Below, piece after piece: positions 41,489-48,592 of a stretch of 64,000 bases of DNA. The notes below the pieces were generated by a model that saw nothing but the letters and a program-made list of their open reading frames with translations, had not been told where the DNA came from and searched no databases. Position numbers and translations under genes: made by a program. Origin of the DNA: Curtobacterium sp. TC1 (GTDB lineage: Bacteria; Actinomycetota; Actinomycetes; Actinomycetales; Microbacteriaceae). How positions within the stretch are numbered: the stretch's first letter is position 1; each line of letters opens with the position of its first letter. The stretch lies in the NCBI RefSeq assembly GCF_019844075.1, contig NZ_CP081964.1, positions 3,890,931-3,954,930 of the forward strand, written 5' to 3'.

Positions 41489-42034
41489 TCACCGGCCGGC
41501 CTGAAACTGCACCTGGTCGTGCAGCTCGGCGGCACACCTGTGGCCGGGGTAGCGCAGGCTGTCGAAGAACATGTTCGTGTGTGCGACGATTTGCTCGCCG
41601 GTGATGAGGACGCCGTCGTACTCGGCATCCGTCGTCGTGTGCGCGTCGGACACCAGCGTGACGTCGAACCCACGCGCGGCCGCTGCTTGAGTGGTCGTCC
41701 GGACGCAGTAGTCGCTCTGGGCGCCGGCAACGACGAGGTGCTGCACACCCAAAGCGTCCAGGACGTCGGCGAGGCGCGTGTCTGCAAAGGAGTCGCGGTA
41801 CTCCTTCCGGACGAGCGGCTCGCCCGCCCTGCGTTCGAGCGGTGCCGCGAGTGCCCACGCATCGGTGCCCTCCGCGAAGCTGCCGTGGTCCTGTACCCAC
41901 ACCACCGGCACGCCGGTCGATCGCGCGCGCTCGACGAGCTGCGCGGTGCGACCGAGCACGCCGTCGGCGTCGAAGCAGCCTTGCAAGACGCCGCGCTGCA
42001 GATCGATGACAAGAAGCGCAGTCGTATCGGGCAC
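41489..42034 (-). CDS. Isochorismatase-like cysteine hydrolase
   Basis: A 181-residue cysteine hydrolase. The triad is Asp11 (LLVIDLQRG), Lys77 (LVRKEYRDS) and Cys110 ([10 protein letters not shown]); the cis-peptide motif precedes the Cys. Family members hydrolyse amides or isochorismate. The substrate cannot be inferred from the neighbours, an epimerase-like gene and small membrane proteins. Confidence 0.88.
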   Translation of the reverse strand: MPDTTALLVIDLQRGVLQGCFDADGVLGRTAQLVERARSTGVPVVWVQDHGSFAEGTDAWALAAPLERRAGEPLVRKEYRDSFADTRLADVLDALGVQHLVVAGAQSDYCVRTTTQAAAARGFDVTLVSDAHTTTDAEYDGVLITGEQIVAHTNMFFDSLRYPGHRCAAELHDQVQFQAGR

Positions 42035-42073
42035 ACCCCATCGTCTCAGCTCACGCGTCCGATAGCCGATCCG

Positions 42074-42271
42074 TCAGCGGGCCGGCTTCCTTCGGAACGC
42101 CACCACCGACGCGGCGACACCGCATACGGCGATGATCGATCCCATCACGCCGAGGAACGCGCCGGAGTCGCTGAAGCCAACTATGGCCATCGCGATGCCC
42201 GCCACCAGCAGGACGACCCCGGCGATGACCAGAGTCGTCTTCGAACGTTGAGAAGCATTCGGGTTGCTCAT
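42074..42271 (-). CDS. Small two-helix membrane protein
   Basis: A 65-residue protein with two hydrophobic helices (VIAGVVLLVAGIAMAIVGF and GVMGSIIAVCGVAASVVAF) and a basic end (RRKPAR). Function not recognised. It lies in a run of three small membrane proteins on the same strand (with 42325 and 42561). The starts are preceded by similar TTGAGCCG sequences here and at 42516. Confidence 0.6.
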   Translation of the reverse strand: MSNPNASQRSKTTLVIAGVVLLVAGIAMAIVGFSDSGAFLGVMGSIIAVCGVAASVVAFRRKPAR

Positions 42272-42324
42272 CGGCTCAACTTAGCTCCTGGCGGCACTAA
42301 CTGACCGTCTGGATAGACGATCCG

Positions 42325-42516
42325 CTACCGGTCGTCGCCCTCCCGCAAGCTCTTCAGGCCTGCGTACAGTGCCCACGGCATGAGCACGATCAACAGAAGC
42401 CACGATCCGGGTTTGGTGGTGTTGATGATGAGGTTCAGCAGTCCGAGGGCGAGCATGAGACTGGCTGCGATCACCATGAACCACGCAAACGGGCGCGGGT
42501 ACTTTGGCAACTTCAC
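42325..42516 (-). CDS. Small two-helix membrane protein
   Basis: A 63-residue protein with two hydrophobic helices (WFMVIAASLMLALGLLNLI and SWLLLIVLMPWALYAGL) and a charged C-terminus (KSLREGDDR). I take GTG 42516 as the start: a longer frame upstream is His/Pro/Arg-rich and unconvincing. It is part of the small-membrane-protein run. Confidence 0.55.
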   Translation of the reverse strand: MKLPKYPRPFAWFMVIAASLMLALGLLNLIINTTKPGSWLLLIVLMPWALYAGLKSLREGDDR

Positions 42517-42560
42517 CGGCTCAACGTAACGGCGAACGCACGGTCTCGCATCGCGATGGC

Positions 42561-42782
42561 TCAGCGGCGAACGATCCGGATGATTCGGATGATTCGGATG
42601 AAGTAGTACGTGAGCAGGAACATCAAGGCGCCGAGGGCGACAAGTAGGTAGCCGATGGCGTCTCCGGATCGAGCTTGCGCGATGCCCAAGATGACTGCTG
42701 CCGCCCCAACGAGCGGCGCACACACTGCAAGGACTCGAACGAGCGCCAAACCTCTTGGAGCGAGTGCTTTCACTTTGGGCAT
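42561..42782 (-). CDS. Small membrane protein with repeated RII tail
   Basis: A 73-residue protein with two hydrophobic helices (VRVLAVCAPLVGAAAVILG and GYLLVALGALMFLLTYYFI). The C-terminus is IRIIRIIRIVRR, encoded by a 9-base tandem repeat (GATGATTCG on the plus strand near 42575-42600). The repeat may cause length variation of the tail. Start at ATG 42782. Confidence 0.55.
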   Translation of the reverse strand: MPKVKALAPRGLALVRVLAVCAPLVGAAAVILGIAQARSGDAIGYLLVALGALMFLLTYYFIRIIRIIRIVRR

Positions 42783-43035
42783 GCCTGAAGCATGCCGCAG
42801 ATCGCGTCCCGCTAGCCGGTCGTCGACCGGACTCGGCGACACCGAGAACGCGGAGTTACCTGCCGTAGGCGAATCGGTGCGCCGCTGACGCGCCTGCTAG
42901 CGCAGGCTGTCCGGAGCTCTTGTCTCAATTGGGTGGTCCGCAATTCCTATCGGTGGAGGTGCGTCATGCGGACGCTTCGCGCGCGCTCCCAGGACTCAGG
43001 GTGAGCGACCAACCGTCGCCCCCGCCCGCGCGCAT
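42783..43035. other. Gene-free stretch before dnaB's 3' end
   Basis: About 250 bases (304 including the repeat at 43036-43075) with no credible coding frame. It holds the likely promoter of the small membrane-protein gene at 42782 and GC-rich filler. Nothing else was seen. Confidence 0.5.
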
Positions 43036-43075
43036 GGAGACAAGTTGTGTGCGAAGGAGACAGATTATGTGCGCG
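43036..43075 (+). repeat. Two tandem 20-bp motifs GGAGACA...TGTGCG
   Basis: GGAGACAAGTTGTGTGCGAA (43036-43055) is followed directly by GGAGACAGATTATGTGCGCG (43056-43075), 15 of 20 bases identical. The pair lies 11 bases past the stop of dnaB. Such motifs resemble ends of some transposable elements, but no transposase gene is present, so the origin is open. Confidence 0.6.
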
Positions 43076-43086
43076 GCGACACGCGC

Positions 43087-44451
43087 CTACTGCGGCATGT
43101 CCACGAACCGCGAGAACATCCCGTGGAACGCCACGGTGATGGTGTCCGTCGGCCCGTTGCGGTGCTTCGCCACGATCAGGTCGGCCTCACCCTGCCGCGG
43201 GTTGTCCTTCTCGTACGCCGACTCGCGGTGCAGCAGGATGACCATGTCGGCGTCCTGCTCGATCGACCCGGACTCACGGAGGTCGGAGATCGCGGGCTTC
43301 TTGTCGGCACGCTGCTCGGGGCCACGGTTCAGCTGCGACAGCGCGATGACGGGGACCTGGAGCTCCTTCGCCATCAGCTTCAGTGCACGCGAGAACTCGG
43401 AGACCTCTTGCTGGCGGCTCTCGACCTTCTTGCCCGAGGTCATCAGCTGCAGGTAGTCGATGACGACGAGCTTGAGGTTGTGCTGCTGCTTGAGTCGACG
43501 GCACTTGGCGCGGATCTCGACCAGCGTCATGTTGGGGGAGTCGTCGATGAAGAACGGGGCGTCGTTGATGCGGCCGCGGGTCTGCGCGATGGTGGTCCAG
43601 TCGCGGGAGTCGACGGTGCCCTTGCGCATGTTCTGCAGGGGAACGCTGGTCTCGGCGGACAGGAGTCGCATCGCGATCTCGGCGCGACCCATCTCGAGCG
43701 AGAAGAAGGCGGCGGTCTGGTCGTGCTTGATCGCGGCTGCGCGGCACAGGTCGAGCGCGAGAGTGGACTTACCGAGCGCCGGTCGTGCGGCGACGATGAT
43801 GAGCTGCCCGGGGTGGAAGCCGTTCGTCAGGCCGTCGAGCTGCGCGAAGCCGGTCGGCACACCGGTCATCTGGCCGTCGCGCCCCTTGGCGGCCTCGATC
43901 TCGTCGAGGGCGGCCGAGATGGCGTCGGTCAGCGGGACGTAGTCCTCGGTCTGCACGCCGCCGGCGACGTTGTAGACCTCGGCCTGGGCGCTGTTGACGA
44001 GGTCGGTGACCTCTCCCTCGGACGCGTACCCCATCTGCACGATGCGCGTACCGGCGTCGACGAGGCGACGGAGGACGGCCTTCTCGGCGACGATGCCGGC
44101 GTAGTACCCGGCGTTCGCCGCGGTCGGCACCATGCTCGTGACGCTGTGCAGGTACTCGGCGCCACCGCCACGGGACAGCAGTCCGGTCTTGGTCAGCTCG
44201 TCGGTGACGGCGATGACGTCGGTGGGCTCGCCGTGCGAGTAGAGCGACAGGATCGCGTCGAAGATGACCTCGTGCTTGGGGACGTAGAAGTCCACGCCGC
44301 GGGCCGTCTCGATGACGTCGGCGACGGCGTCCTTCGACAGCAGCATGCCGCCGATGGTCGACTGCTCGGCCAGCAGGTCGTGCGGCGGGGTGCGTTCCAT
44401 GCCGCGCTCCGCGTACTCCTGCGGTGCGGGCTCAAGATGCGCGATCGACAC
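43087..44451 (-). CDS. dnaB: Replicative DNA helicase DnaB
   Basis: A 454-residue hexameric helicase that unwinds DNA at the fork. The N-terminal domain (PPHDLLAEQSTIGGMLLSKD) and RecA-like C-terminal domain are present, with Walker A ARPALGKST, Walker B (LVVIDYLQLM) and the FHPGQLIIVAA strand. No intein is present. It starts at GTG 44451 with GAGGAGA close upstream. It is the last gene of rpsF-ssb-rpsR-rplI-dnaB, but a 649-base gap with DnaA-box-like sequences precedes it. Confidence 0.95.
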   Translation of the reverse strand: MSIAHLEPAPQEYAERGMERTPPHDLLAEQSTIGGMLLSKDAVADVIETARGVDFYVPKHEVIFDAILSLYSHGEPTDVIAVTDELTKTGLLSRGGGAEYLHSVTSMVPTAANAGYYAGIVAEKAVLRRLVDAGTRIVQMGYASEGEVTDLVNSAQAEVYNVAGGVQTEDYVPLTDAISAALDEIEAAKGRDGQMTGVPTGFAQLDGLTNGFHPGQLIIVAARPALGKSTLALDLCRAAAIKHDQTAAFFSLEMGRAEIAMRLLSAETSVPLQNMRKGTVDSRDWTTIAQTRGRINDAPFFIDDSPNMTLVEIRAKCRRLKQQHNLKLVVIDYLQLMTSGKKVESRQQEVSEFSRALKLMAKELQVPVIALSQLNRGPEQRADKKPAISDLRESGSIEQDADMVILLHRESAYEKDNPRQGEADLIVAKHRNGPTDTITVAFHGMFSRFVDMPQ

Positions 44452-44567
44452 ACTCTCTCCTCTGTTGAACGACGCGGGACCGGACACGACGGCCCGACAC
44501 CCGCAACGACTTTCTACCCCCAGCAACCGACATCCCCGAGTCGCTGGGCCAAGCTACGGCCGCAGAG

Positions 44568-44730
44568 TTATCCCCAACAAACGGCCCTGTGGATAACTCT
44601 GTGGAGGGATTGCGGAACACGCCGGGATGCTGTGTGGACAACTGTGGACGGGCCTGTGGAAACAGGCCTATGGGAACACACTTTCGACCGCCTGACCTGG
44701 GGTTTTCCACTTCACACCATGTGTGGAAAA
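44568..44730. promoter_or_regulatory. Cluster of DnaA-box-like sequences upstream of dnaB
   Basis: TTATCCCCA (44568-44576), TGTGGATAA (44588-44596, a perfect box on the minus strand), TGTGGACAA (44633-44641, a perfect TTGTCCACA), TGTGGACGG (44643), TTTTCCACT (44703) and TGTGGAAAA (44722) lie in 163 bases. A small hairpin GGCCTGT-GGAA-ACAGGCC (44651-44668) is within. The outer TTTTCCAC/GTGGAAAA form an inverted repeat. The region could bind DnaA to control dnaB, or act as a second DnaA-binding cluster. Confidence 0.65.
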
Positions 44731-44882
44731 GTGGGGTTCAAGTAGTCGTTGAAGGTTCCGATTTGACACGTTTCTGCTGTGTAAAACGACTTGACAAGCG
44801 CCCTCCCTGTGGGGAGTGTTCTCGGGCCGTTCCCAGCAAGCCGGATCGTGCCTGAGAGGTAACCAGCCAGCCAAGCCGAGCC
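44731..44882. other. Rest of the gap upstream of dnaB
   Basis: Between the DnaA-box cluster and the repeats no gene is credible. TTGACA hexamers occur at 44763 and 44791, but neither has a good -10 17 bases downstream. A promoter for dnaB may lie here or within the box cluster. Confidence 0.4.
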
Positions 44883-44915
44883 CGCCCGTGCAAGCCGAGC
44901 CGGGCCTCCCGTCCG
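44883..44915 (+). repeat. Half-copy of the palindrome family, also found inside the MurJ fusion
   Basis: CGCCCGTGC-AAG-CCGAG followed by CCGGGCCTCCCGTCCG. The final 16 bases are identical to 1810-1825 and to 50921-50936. The latter is in the coding linker of the DUF6049-MurJ gene, where the preceding bases match too (CGCCCGTGC, then CCGAA). Only one arm is present, so it cannot form the full hairpin. Confidence 0.7.
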
Positions 44916-44938
44916 CACTGGACGACCGTGCGTTGATG

Positions 44939-44989
44939 GTGAGCAGAAGATGTCGAGTGGGGGAGCGGGACCCGACCTTTTCTGCTCAC
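44939..44989. terminator. 51-base palindromic element, related to the one at 9891
   Basis: Ends GTGAGCAGAA and TTCTGCTCAC pair well; the inner bases are imperfect. The right arm ACCCGACCTTTTCTGCTCAC differs from the element at 9891 (ACCCGACCGTTCCTGCTCAC) at two positions, and both elements are 51 bases long. It may be a terminator for the ribosomal operon or a dispersed repeat. Confidence 0.55.
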
Positions 44990-45046
44990 CAAGTGAAACC
45001 ACGCACGCCCCGCGCCCCGCACCATGCGAAGCACCCGTCAACGCAA

Positions 45047-45082
45047 CGACGGGCGGGCCTCCCGGAGGAGACCCGCCCGTCG
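45047..45082. terminator. Terminator of rpsF-ssb-rpsR-rplI
   Basis: CGACGGGCGGG and CCCGCCCGTCG pair over 11 bp with a 14-base loop, just beyond the stop of rplI at 45101 (read leftward). Its position suggests the ribosomal transcript ends before dnaB. Confidence 0.75.
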
Positions 45083-45100
45083 TGGAGCGGAACGTCAGTG

Positions 45101-45553
45101 CTACTTGGCAGCGACGACCTTGAGCGAGATCACGGCAGTGATGTCCTCGCGCAGACGCACGGTGGCCTCGTGGTCACCGACGGTCTTGATGGTCGCGGGG
45201 ACCTCGACCTTGCGCTTGTCGAGCGAGCCGACGCCCTGCGCCTGGACGGCGTCAGCGACGTCGCCCGGACGGACGGAGCCGAACAGACGACCGTCCTTGC
45301 CGGCCTTGACCGCCAGGGAGATGGTCGCGTTCTCGAGCTTCATCTTGAGGTCCTGTGCCTCTTCGATGGTGGCGAGCTCACGCGCGGTGCGCGCGGCACG
45401 GATCGACTCGACCTGCTTCTCGCCGCCCTTGGACCACGCGACAGCGAAGCCCTGGGGGATGAGGTAGTTGCGGGCGTAGCCGTTCTTGACGTCGACGACG
45501 TCACCAGCGGAACCGAGGCCGGAGACCTCGTGGGTGAGGATGAGCTTCGACAT
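45101..45553 (-). CDS. rplI: 50S ribosomal protein L9
   Basis: A 150-residue ribosomal protein. The N-terminal signature [20 protein letters not shown] and [15 protein letters not shown] match L9, followed by the long connecting helix ([16 protein letters not shown]) and the C-terminal domain. Length and order are usual. It binds 23S rRNA and lies downstream of rpsR by 14 bases. Confidence 0.97.
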   Translation of the reverse strand: MSKLILTHEVSGLGSAGDVVDVKNGYARNYLIPQGFAVAWSKGGEKQVESIRAARTARELATIEEAQDLKMKLENATISLAVKAGKDGRLFGSVRPGDVADAVQAQGVGSLDKRKVEVPATIKTVGDHEATVRLREDITAVISLKVVAAK

Positions 45554-45567
45554 GTGTCGACCTCCGA

Positions 45568-45825
45568 TCAGCGGCCGGAGCCGGCGTAGGGGAGGAGCGC
45601 CATCTCACGGGCGTTCTTCACGGCACGGGCGATGAGGCGCTGCTCCTGGACGGAGACGCCGGTGATGCGACGGGCGCGGATCTTTCCACGCTCCGAGATG
45701 AACTTGCGAAGGGTCGCAACGTCCTTGTAGTCGATGACGCCGACCTTGATCGACTTCGCGGGAGCGGCGTTCTTGCCGCCCTTGCCGCGAGGCTTCCGGC
45801 GGTCGCCGGTGCTCTTTCCAGCCAT
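45568..45825 (-). CDS. rpsR: 30S ribosomal protein S18
   Basis: An 85-residue ribosomal protein with the S18 core ([19 protein letters not shown], then [18 protein letters not shown]). The N-terminus is basic and Gly/Lys-rich. It binds S6 in the small subunit, consistent with rpsF in the same operon. Confidence 0.97.
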   Translation of the reverse strand: MAGKSTGDRRKPRGKGGKNAAPAKSIKVGVIDYKDVATLRKFISERGKIRARRITGVSVQEQRLIARAVKNAREMALLPYAGSGR

Positions 45826-45875
45826 AGTGATTTGTCCTTAGAAGAAGAGTTGTGTGTCCGTCGGAACCAGGAGGA

Positions 45876-46463
45876 TCAGAACGGGGTCTCGTCGTCGAAG
45901 TTGCCGCCGGGGGTGCTCCACACGTCGTTCGACTGTGCGTTGCCGCCGCCCTGCTGGCCACCCTGCGGGGACCACGGCTCGTCGGACTGGCCACCAGCGG
46001 AGGCGTTGCCGCCGCCGTTGTTGTTCCAGCCGCCGTTGCCGCCGCCCTGCTGACCGCCGCCGTTGCCGCCGCCGACCTGGCCACGACCGCCGCCGCCACC
46101 CGCTGCGCGGGTGATCTGTGCGGTCGCGTACCGGAGCGACGGGCCGATCTCGTCGACCTCGAGCTCGATGCTCGTGCGCTGCTGACCCTCACGGTCCTGG
46201 TAGGAACGCTGACGCAGACGACCCTGCGCGATGACGCGCGAGCCCTTCGTCAGTGACCCCGCCACGTGCTCGGCGAACTCCCGCCACACACTCGCGCGGA
46301 GGAACAGCGCGTCGCCGTCCTTCCACTCGTTCGCCTGACGGTCGAACGTGCGAGGCGTGGAGGCGATGGTGAAGTTCGCCACCGCGAGCCCGTTCTGCGT
46401 GTAGCGCAGCTCGGGGTCCGCGGTGAGGTTGCCCACCACCGTGATGACGGTTTCGCCGGCCAC
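45876..46463 (-). CDS. ssb: Single-stranded DNA-binding protein SSB
   Basis: A 195-residue SSB. The OB fold covers residues ~1-115 ([20 protein letters not shown], then [11 protein letters not shown]). A long Gly/Asn/Gln-rich linker follows, and the acidic tip FDDETPF that binds partner proteins is intact. The linker's low complexity is normal in actinobacteria. Between rpsF and rpsR, as usual. Confidence 0.97.
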   Translation of the reverse strand: MAGETVITVVGNLTADPELRYTQNGLAVANFTIASTPRTFDRQANEWKDGDALFLRASVWREFAEHVAGSLTKGSRVIAQGRLRQRSYQDREGQQRTSIELEVDEIGPSLRYATAQITRAAGGGGGRGQVGGGNGGGQQGGGNGGWNNNGGGNASAGGQSDEPWSPQGGQQGGGNAQSNDVWSTPGGNFDDETPF

Positions 46464-46466
46464 GGG

Positions 46467-46850
46467 TTACTCGGCGCTCGCGGTCGCGGTTGCGGACGCG
46501 TTGGCGGCCTTGCGGGCCGCACGTGCCTCGTCGCGCTGCTTCTGGGCGGCGACCTGCGCGATGCCCTCTTCGGCGCGGAGGACCTTCGTGCGGAGCACGG
46601 CCTCGGAGAGACCGAGCTGACGGTCGAGCTCCTTGGCGGCCTCGGGGGAGGACGTGAAGTCGACGACGGCGTAGATGCCCTCGGACTTCTTGGCGATCTC
46701 GTAAGCGAGCCGGCGACGGCCCCAGACGTCCACGTTGTCGACGGAGCCACCGTCGTTGCGGATGACAGCGAGGAACTTGTCCAGGCTGGGAGCGACGGTG
46801 CGCTCATCGATCTCGGGGTCGAGGATCGCCATCAGTTCGTACTGGTGCAT
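46467..46850 (-). CDS. rpsF: 30S ribosomal protein S6
   Basis: A 127-residue S6 with [19 protein letters not shown] at the start and [19 protein letters not shown] in the core. The C-terminal extension is Ala/Arg/Ser-rich ([16 protein letters not shown]), as seen in some actinobacteria. It is the first gene of the rpsF-ssb-rpsR-rplI operon; ATG 46850 has GGAGG upstream. Confidence 0.97.
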   Translation of the reverse strand: MHQYELMAILDPEIDERTVAPSLDKFLAVIRNDGGSVDNVDVWGRRRLAYEIAKKSEGIYAVVDFTSSPEAAKELDRQLGLSEAVLRTKVLRAEEGIAQVAAQKQRDEARAARKAANASATATASAE

Positions 46851-47042
46851 GCGGAACCCACCTCCTCTGGTCTCAGCGGCCCCGGGCAGTTCCCGGGGCA
46901 GGAGGGTTGATGCATGTGCCACGGCACGCAGACACGCGCCGGGCAACCTGCACAGACTACCCGACGGCCTGGAGGCGCGCCACCGGTCTGTGGAGAACCG
47001 TCACGCCCGTCGGGCGGTCGCGTCCAGTGCGCCGGCGTCGCG

Positions 47043-48482
47043 TCAGGAGCTGGTGGCGTCCCGCGCGGCCCACCAGTCGCGCAGGCGCGCCTCGGCGGCG
47101 TCCGCTCCGAGGGGGCCGTCGTCCATCCGCGCCTCGAGCAGGAAGCGGTAGGCCTCGCCCACCCCACGCCCCGGCGGGATGTCGAGGATCCGCATGATGT
47201 CGTCGCCGGTCAGGTCGGGCCGGATCGACTCCAGCTCCTCTTGCGCGGCGAGGACCTTGATGCGGTCCTCGAGGTCGTCGTACGCGAACGCCAGGCGGTC
47301 GGCCTTGCGACGGTTCCGCGTGGTGACGTCCGAGCGGGTGAGCTCGTGCAGCCGCTCGAGCTGCGGTCCGGCGTCGCGCACGTAGCGGCGGACGGCGGAG
47401 TCGGTCCAGGCACCGTCGGAGTACCCGAAGAAGCGCAGGTGCAGCTCGATCAGCCGGGACACGGCGGCGATCGTGTCGTTGTCGAAGCGCAGGGCGCGCA
47501 GTCGTTTCTTCGCGAGCTTCGCGCCGACGAGGTCGTGGTGGTGGAAGCTGACGGCGCCGCCGGGCTCGAGCTTGCGGGTGGCGGGCTTGCCGATGTCGTG
47601 CAGCAGCGCCGCGAGCCGCAGGACGGTGTCCGGCGGGTCGCCCGCGTGCCGCTCGGCCTCGTACCCGATGGCCTGCTCGAGCACGGTCAGGGAGTGCTCG
47701 TAGACGTCCTTGTGGTGGTGGTGCTCGTCGATCTCGAGCCGCATCTCGGGCAGTTCGGGCAGGAACCGCTCGGCGAGGCCGGTGTCCACGAGCAGCCGGA
47801 TGCCGGGCACCGGGTCGCTCGTGTTCAGCAGCTTGACGAGTTCGTCGCGCACCCGCTCGGCGGACACGATGTCGATGGAGTCGACGAGGTCCTGCATGGC
47901 GGCACGGACGTCGTCGTCGACGGTGAACCCGAGCTGCGCCGTGAACCGCGCTGCCCGCATCATCCGGAGCGGATCGTCGCGGAACGAGACCACGGCGGCC
48001 TGCGGGGTGCGGAGTCGGGCGGCCAGCAGGTCCTCGACGCCGCCGTGCACGTCGACGAGCTCGCGCGCCGGCAGCCGGAGCGCCATCGCGTTGACGGTGA
48101 AGTCGCGACGGAGCAGATCGTCCTCGATGGTGTCCCCGAACGCGACCTCGGGCTTCCGGGTCTCGCCGTCGTAGACGTCACTGCGGTAGGTGGTGATCTC
48201 CACCTGCTCGCCACCGACCCGCGCGGCGATGGTGCCGAACTGGCGGCCGACGTCCCACGTGGCGCTCGCGATCGGCTCCACGATGCGCAGGATGTCGTCC
48301 GGACGGGCGCTCGTCGTGAAGTCGAGGTCGGTGACGGGACGACCGAGGAAGGCGTCGCGGACGGGACCGCCGACCAGGGCCAGCTCGTGTCCGGCGTCGG
48401 CGAAGGCCCGAGCGAGGAGGTCGACGGGCTCGGTGGTGGCGAGTGCGTCGAGTCGTTCGACGGCCTGGGCAACGGACTGCAT
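47043..48482 (-). CDS. pcnA: CCA tRNA nucleotidyltransferase
   Basis: A 479-residue class II nucleotidyltransferase that adds or repairs the CCA end of tRNA. The head domain shows LVGGPVRDAFLGR and DLDFTTSARPD (catalytic Asp pair) and RRDFTVNAMAL. An HD domain follows (LAALLHDIGKPATR), typical of the poly(A)-polymerase-like actinobacterial enzymes. I choose ATG 48482 with GAGGA six bases upstream; an ATG at 48494 is also possible. It is divergent from the DUF6049-MurJ gene. Confidence 0.93.
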   Translation of the reverse strand: MQSVAQAVERLDALATTEPVDLLARAFADAGHELALVGGPVRDAFLGRPVTDLDFTTSARPDDILRIVEPIASATWDVGRQFGTIAARVGGEQVEITTYRSDVYDGETRKPEVAFGDTIEDDLLRRDFTVNAMALRLPARELVDVHGGVEDLLAARLRTPQAAVVSFRDDPLRMMRAARFTAQLGFTVDDDVRAAMQDLVDSIDIVSAERVRDELVKLLNTSDPVPGIRLLVDTGLAERFLPELPEMRLEIDEHHHHKDVYEHSLTVLEQAIGYEAERHAGDPPDTVLRLAALLHDIGKPATRKLEPGGAVSFHHHDLVGAKLAKKRLRALRFDNDTIAAVSRLIELHLRFFGYSDGAWTDSAVRRYVRDAGPQLERLHELTRSDVTTRNRRKADRLAFAYDDLEDRIKVLAAQEELESIRPDLTGDDIMRILDIPPGRGVGEAYRFLLEARMDDGPLGADAAEARLRDWWAARDATSS

Positions 48483-48592
48483 GACGGTCCTCATCCTCCC
48501 AGATCGACGCCCCGAGTTCTCCCCAACCCCGCGCGCACGGGACCTGTTCATGGTCGCGCCTCATACACTCGTGCTCGGCCCGAACCGACCCC

